Program-made: the position numbers and the translations under genes
Part shown: positions 13,306 to 13,421 of the stretch, one piece after another
How the letters are laid out: every line of letters starts with the position of its first letter
How positions within the stretch are numbered: the stretch's first letter is position 1
Assembly (NCBI GenBank): GCA_945870115.1
Contig: CAMBRH010000065.1
Span: 1 to 13,421 of the forward strand
Source: Chitinophaga pinensis
GTDB taxonomy: Bacteria; Bacteroidota; Bacteroidia; Flavobacteriales_D; Crocinitomicaceae
Direction: 5' to 3'
DNA length: 13,421 bases
Notes under the pieces: model-generated
Seen by the model: only the letters and a program-made list of their open reading frames with translations
Database searches by the model: none
Told to the model about the DNA's origin: nothing

Positions 13306-13378
13306 GCGGGAGTAGCTCAGTTGGTAGAGCGTCAGCCTTCCAAGCTGAGGGTCGCGAGTTCGAATCTCGTCTCCCGCT
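13306..13378 (+). tRNA. tRNA-Gly (anticodon UCC)
   Basis: A complete 73-base cloverleaf. The acceptor stem is GCGGGAG with CTCCCGC and discriminator T. The D-arm is AGCTCAGTTGGTAGAGC, and the anticodon stem TCAGC/GCTGA surrounds the loop CTTCCAA with TCC at 13339-13341. The T-arm is CGAGTTCGAATCTCG. CCA is not encoded. It lies 22 bases after tRNA-Tyr. Confidence 0.97.
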
Positions 13379-13396
13379 CTATTTACAAGAACGTTT

Positions 13397-13421
13397 GCCG
13401 GTGTAGCTCAGGGGTAGAGCG
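13397..13421 (+). tRNA. tRNA, 5' part only, cut by the window end (probably tRNA-Thr)
   Basis: GCCGGTG followed by TAGCTCAGGGGTAGAGCG is a tRNA acceptor 5' strand and complete D-arm. The acceptor is identical to that of the first tRNA-Thr, and the usual Bacteroidota order is Thr-Tyr-Gly-Thr-tuf, so tRNA-Thr with another anticodon is likely. The anticodon itself is beyond the edge. Confidence 0.8.

Overview
The window looks like a chromosomal segment of a member of the Bacteroidota, most likely order Flavobacteriales. The DNA is AT-rich. One protein carries a type IX secretion (T9SS) C-terminal sorting tail. Promoters fit the Bacteroidota pattern TTG-N19-TAnnTTTG rather than -35/-10 boxes. Start codons generally lack Shine-Dalgarno sequences. 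The right end has the Bacteroidota-typical order rpsU - tyrosine recombinase - hpf - tRNA-Thr - tRNA-Tyr - tRNA-Gly - tRNA-Thr, which usually continues into tuf outside the window. I see no insertion sequence, prophage, CRISPR array or rRNA.

Left part (1-3690, all +): the receiver-HPt tail of a hybrid histidine kinase; an FtsX/LolC-E type permease whose true N-terminus lies upstream of its first ATG and appears to start at a rare ATT codon; a LacI-family regulator overlapping the permease end; and a small secreted protein of unknown function.

Middle part (3690-8981): a large T9SS-exported protein with an L-type lectin-like domain lies on the minus strand. Just past its 3' end are a heptameric repeat array and a decayed copy of another T9SS tail. 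It is divergent from a SCO1/SenC-like copper/thiol protein. The shared intergenic region has two identical 16-bp inverted repeats 104 bp apart, a good candidate for joint or looping control. Next comes an FHS-family sugar transporter with an unusual central insertion, preceded by an octameric tandem repeat.

Right part (8982-13421, all +): an exported thioredoxin-fold protein with a strong terminator; a CPBP membrane protease whose ATG directly follows that terminator; then rpsU (clear promoter), a XerC/D-like recombinase, hpf and a tRNA cluster with its own clear promoter. The rpsU terminator hairpin carries the recombinase ATG in its loop, suggesting that the recombinase and hpf are expressed by read-through from rpsU.

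I did not find a convincing new multi-gene system. The strongest leads are regulatory: the terminator/start overlaps at 10650 and 11726, the twin operators at 6313 and 6417, the apparent ATT start at 849, and the enlarged sugar transporter.
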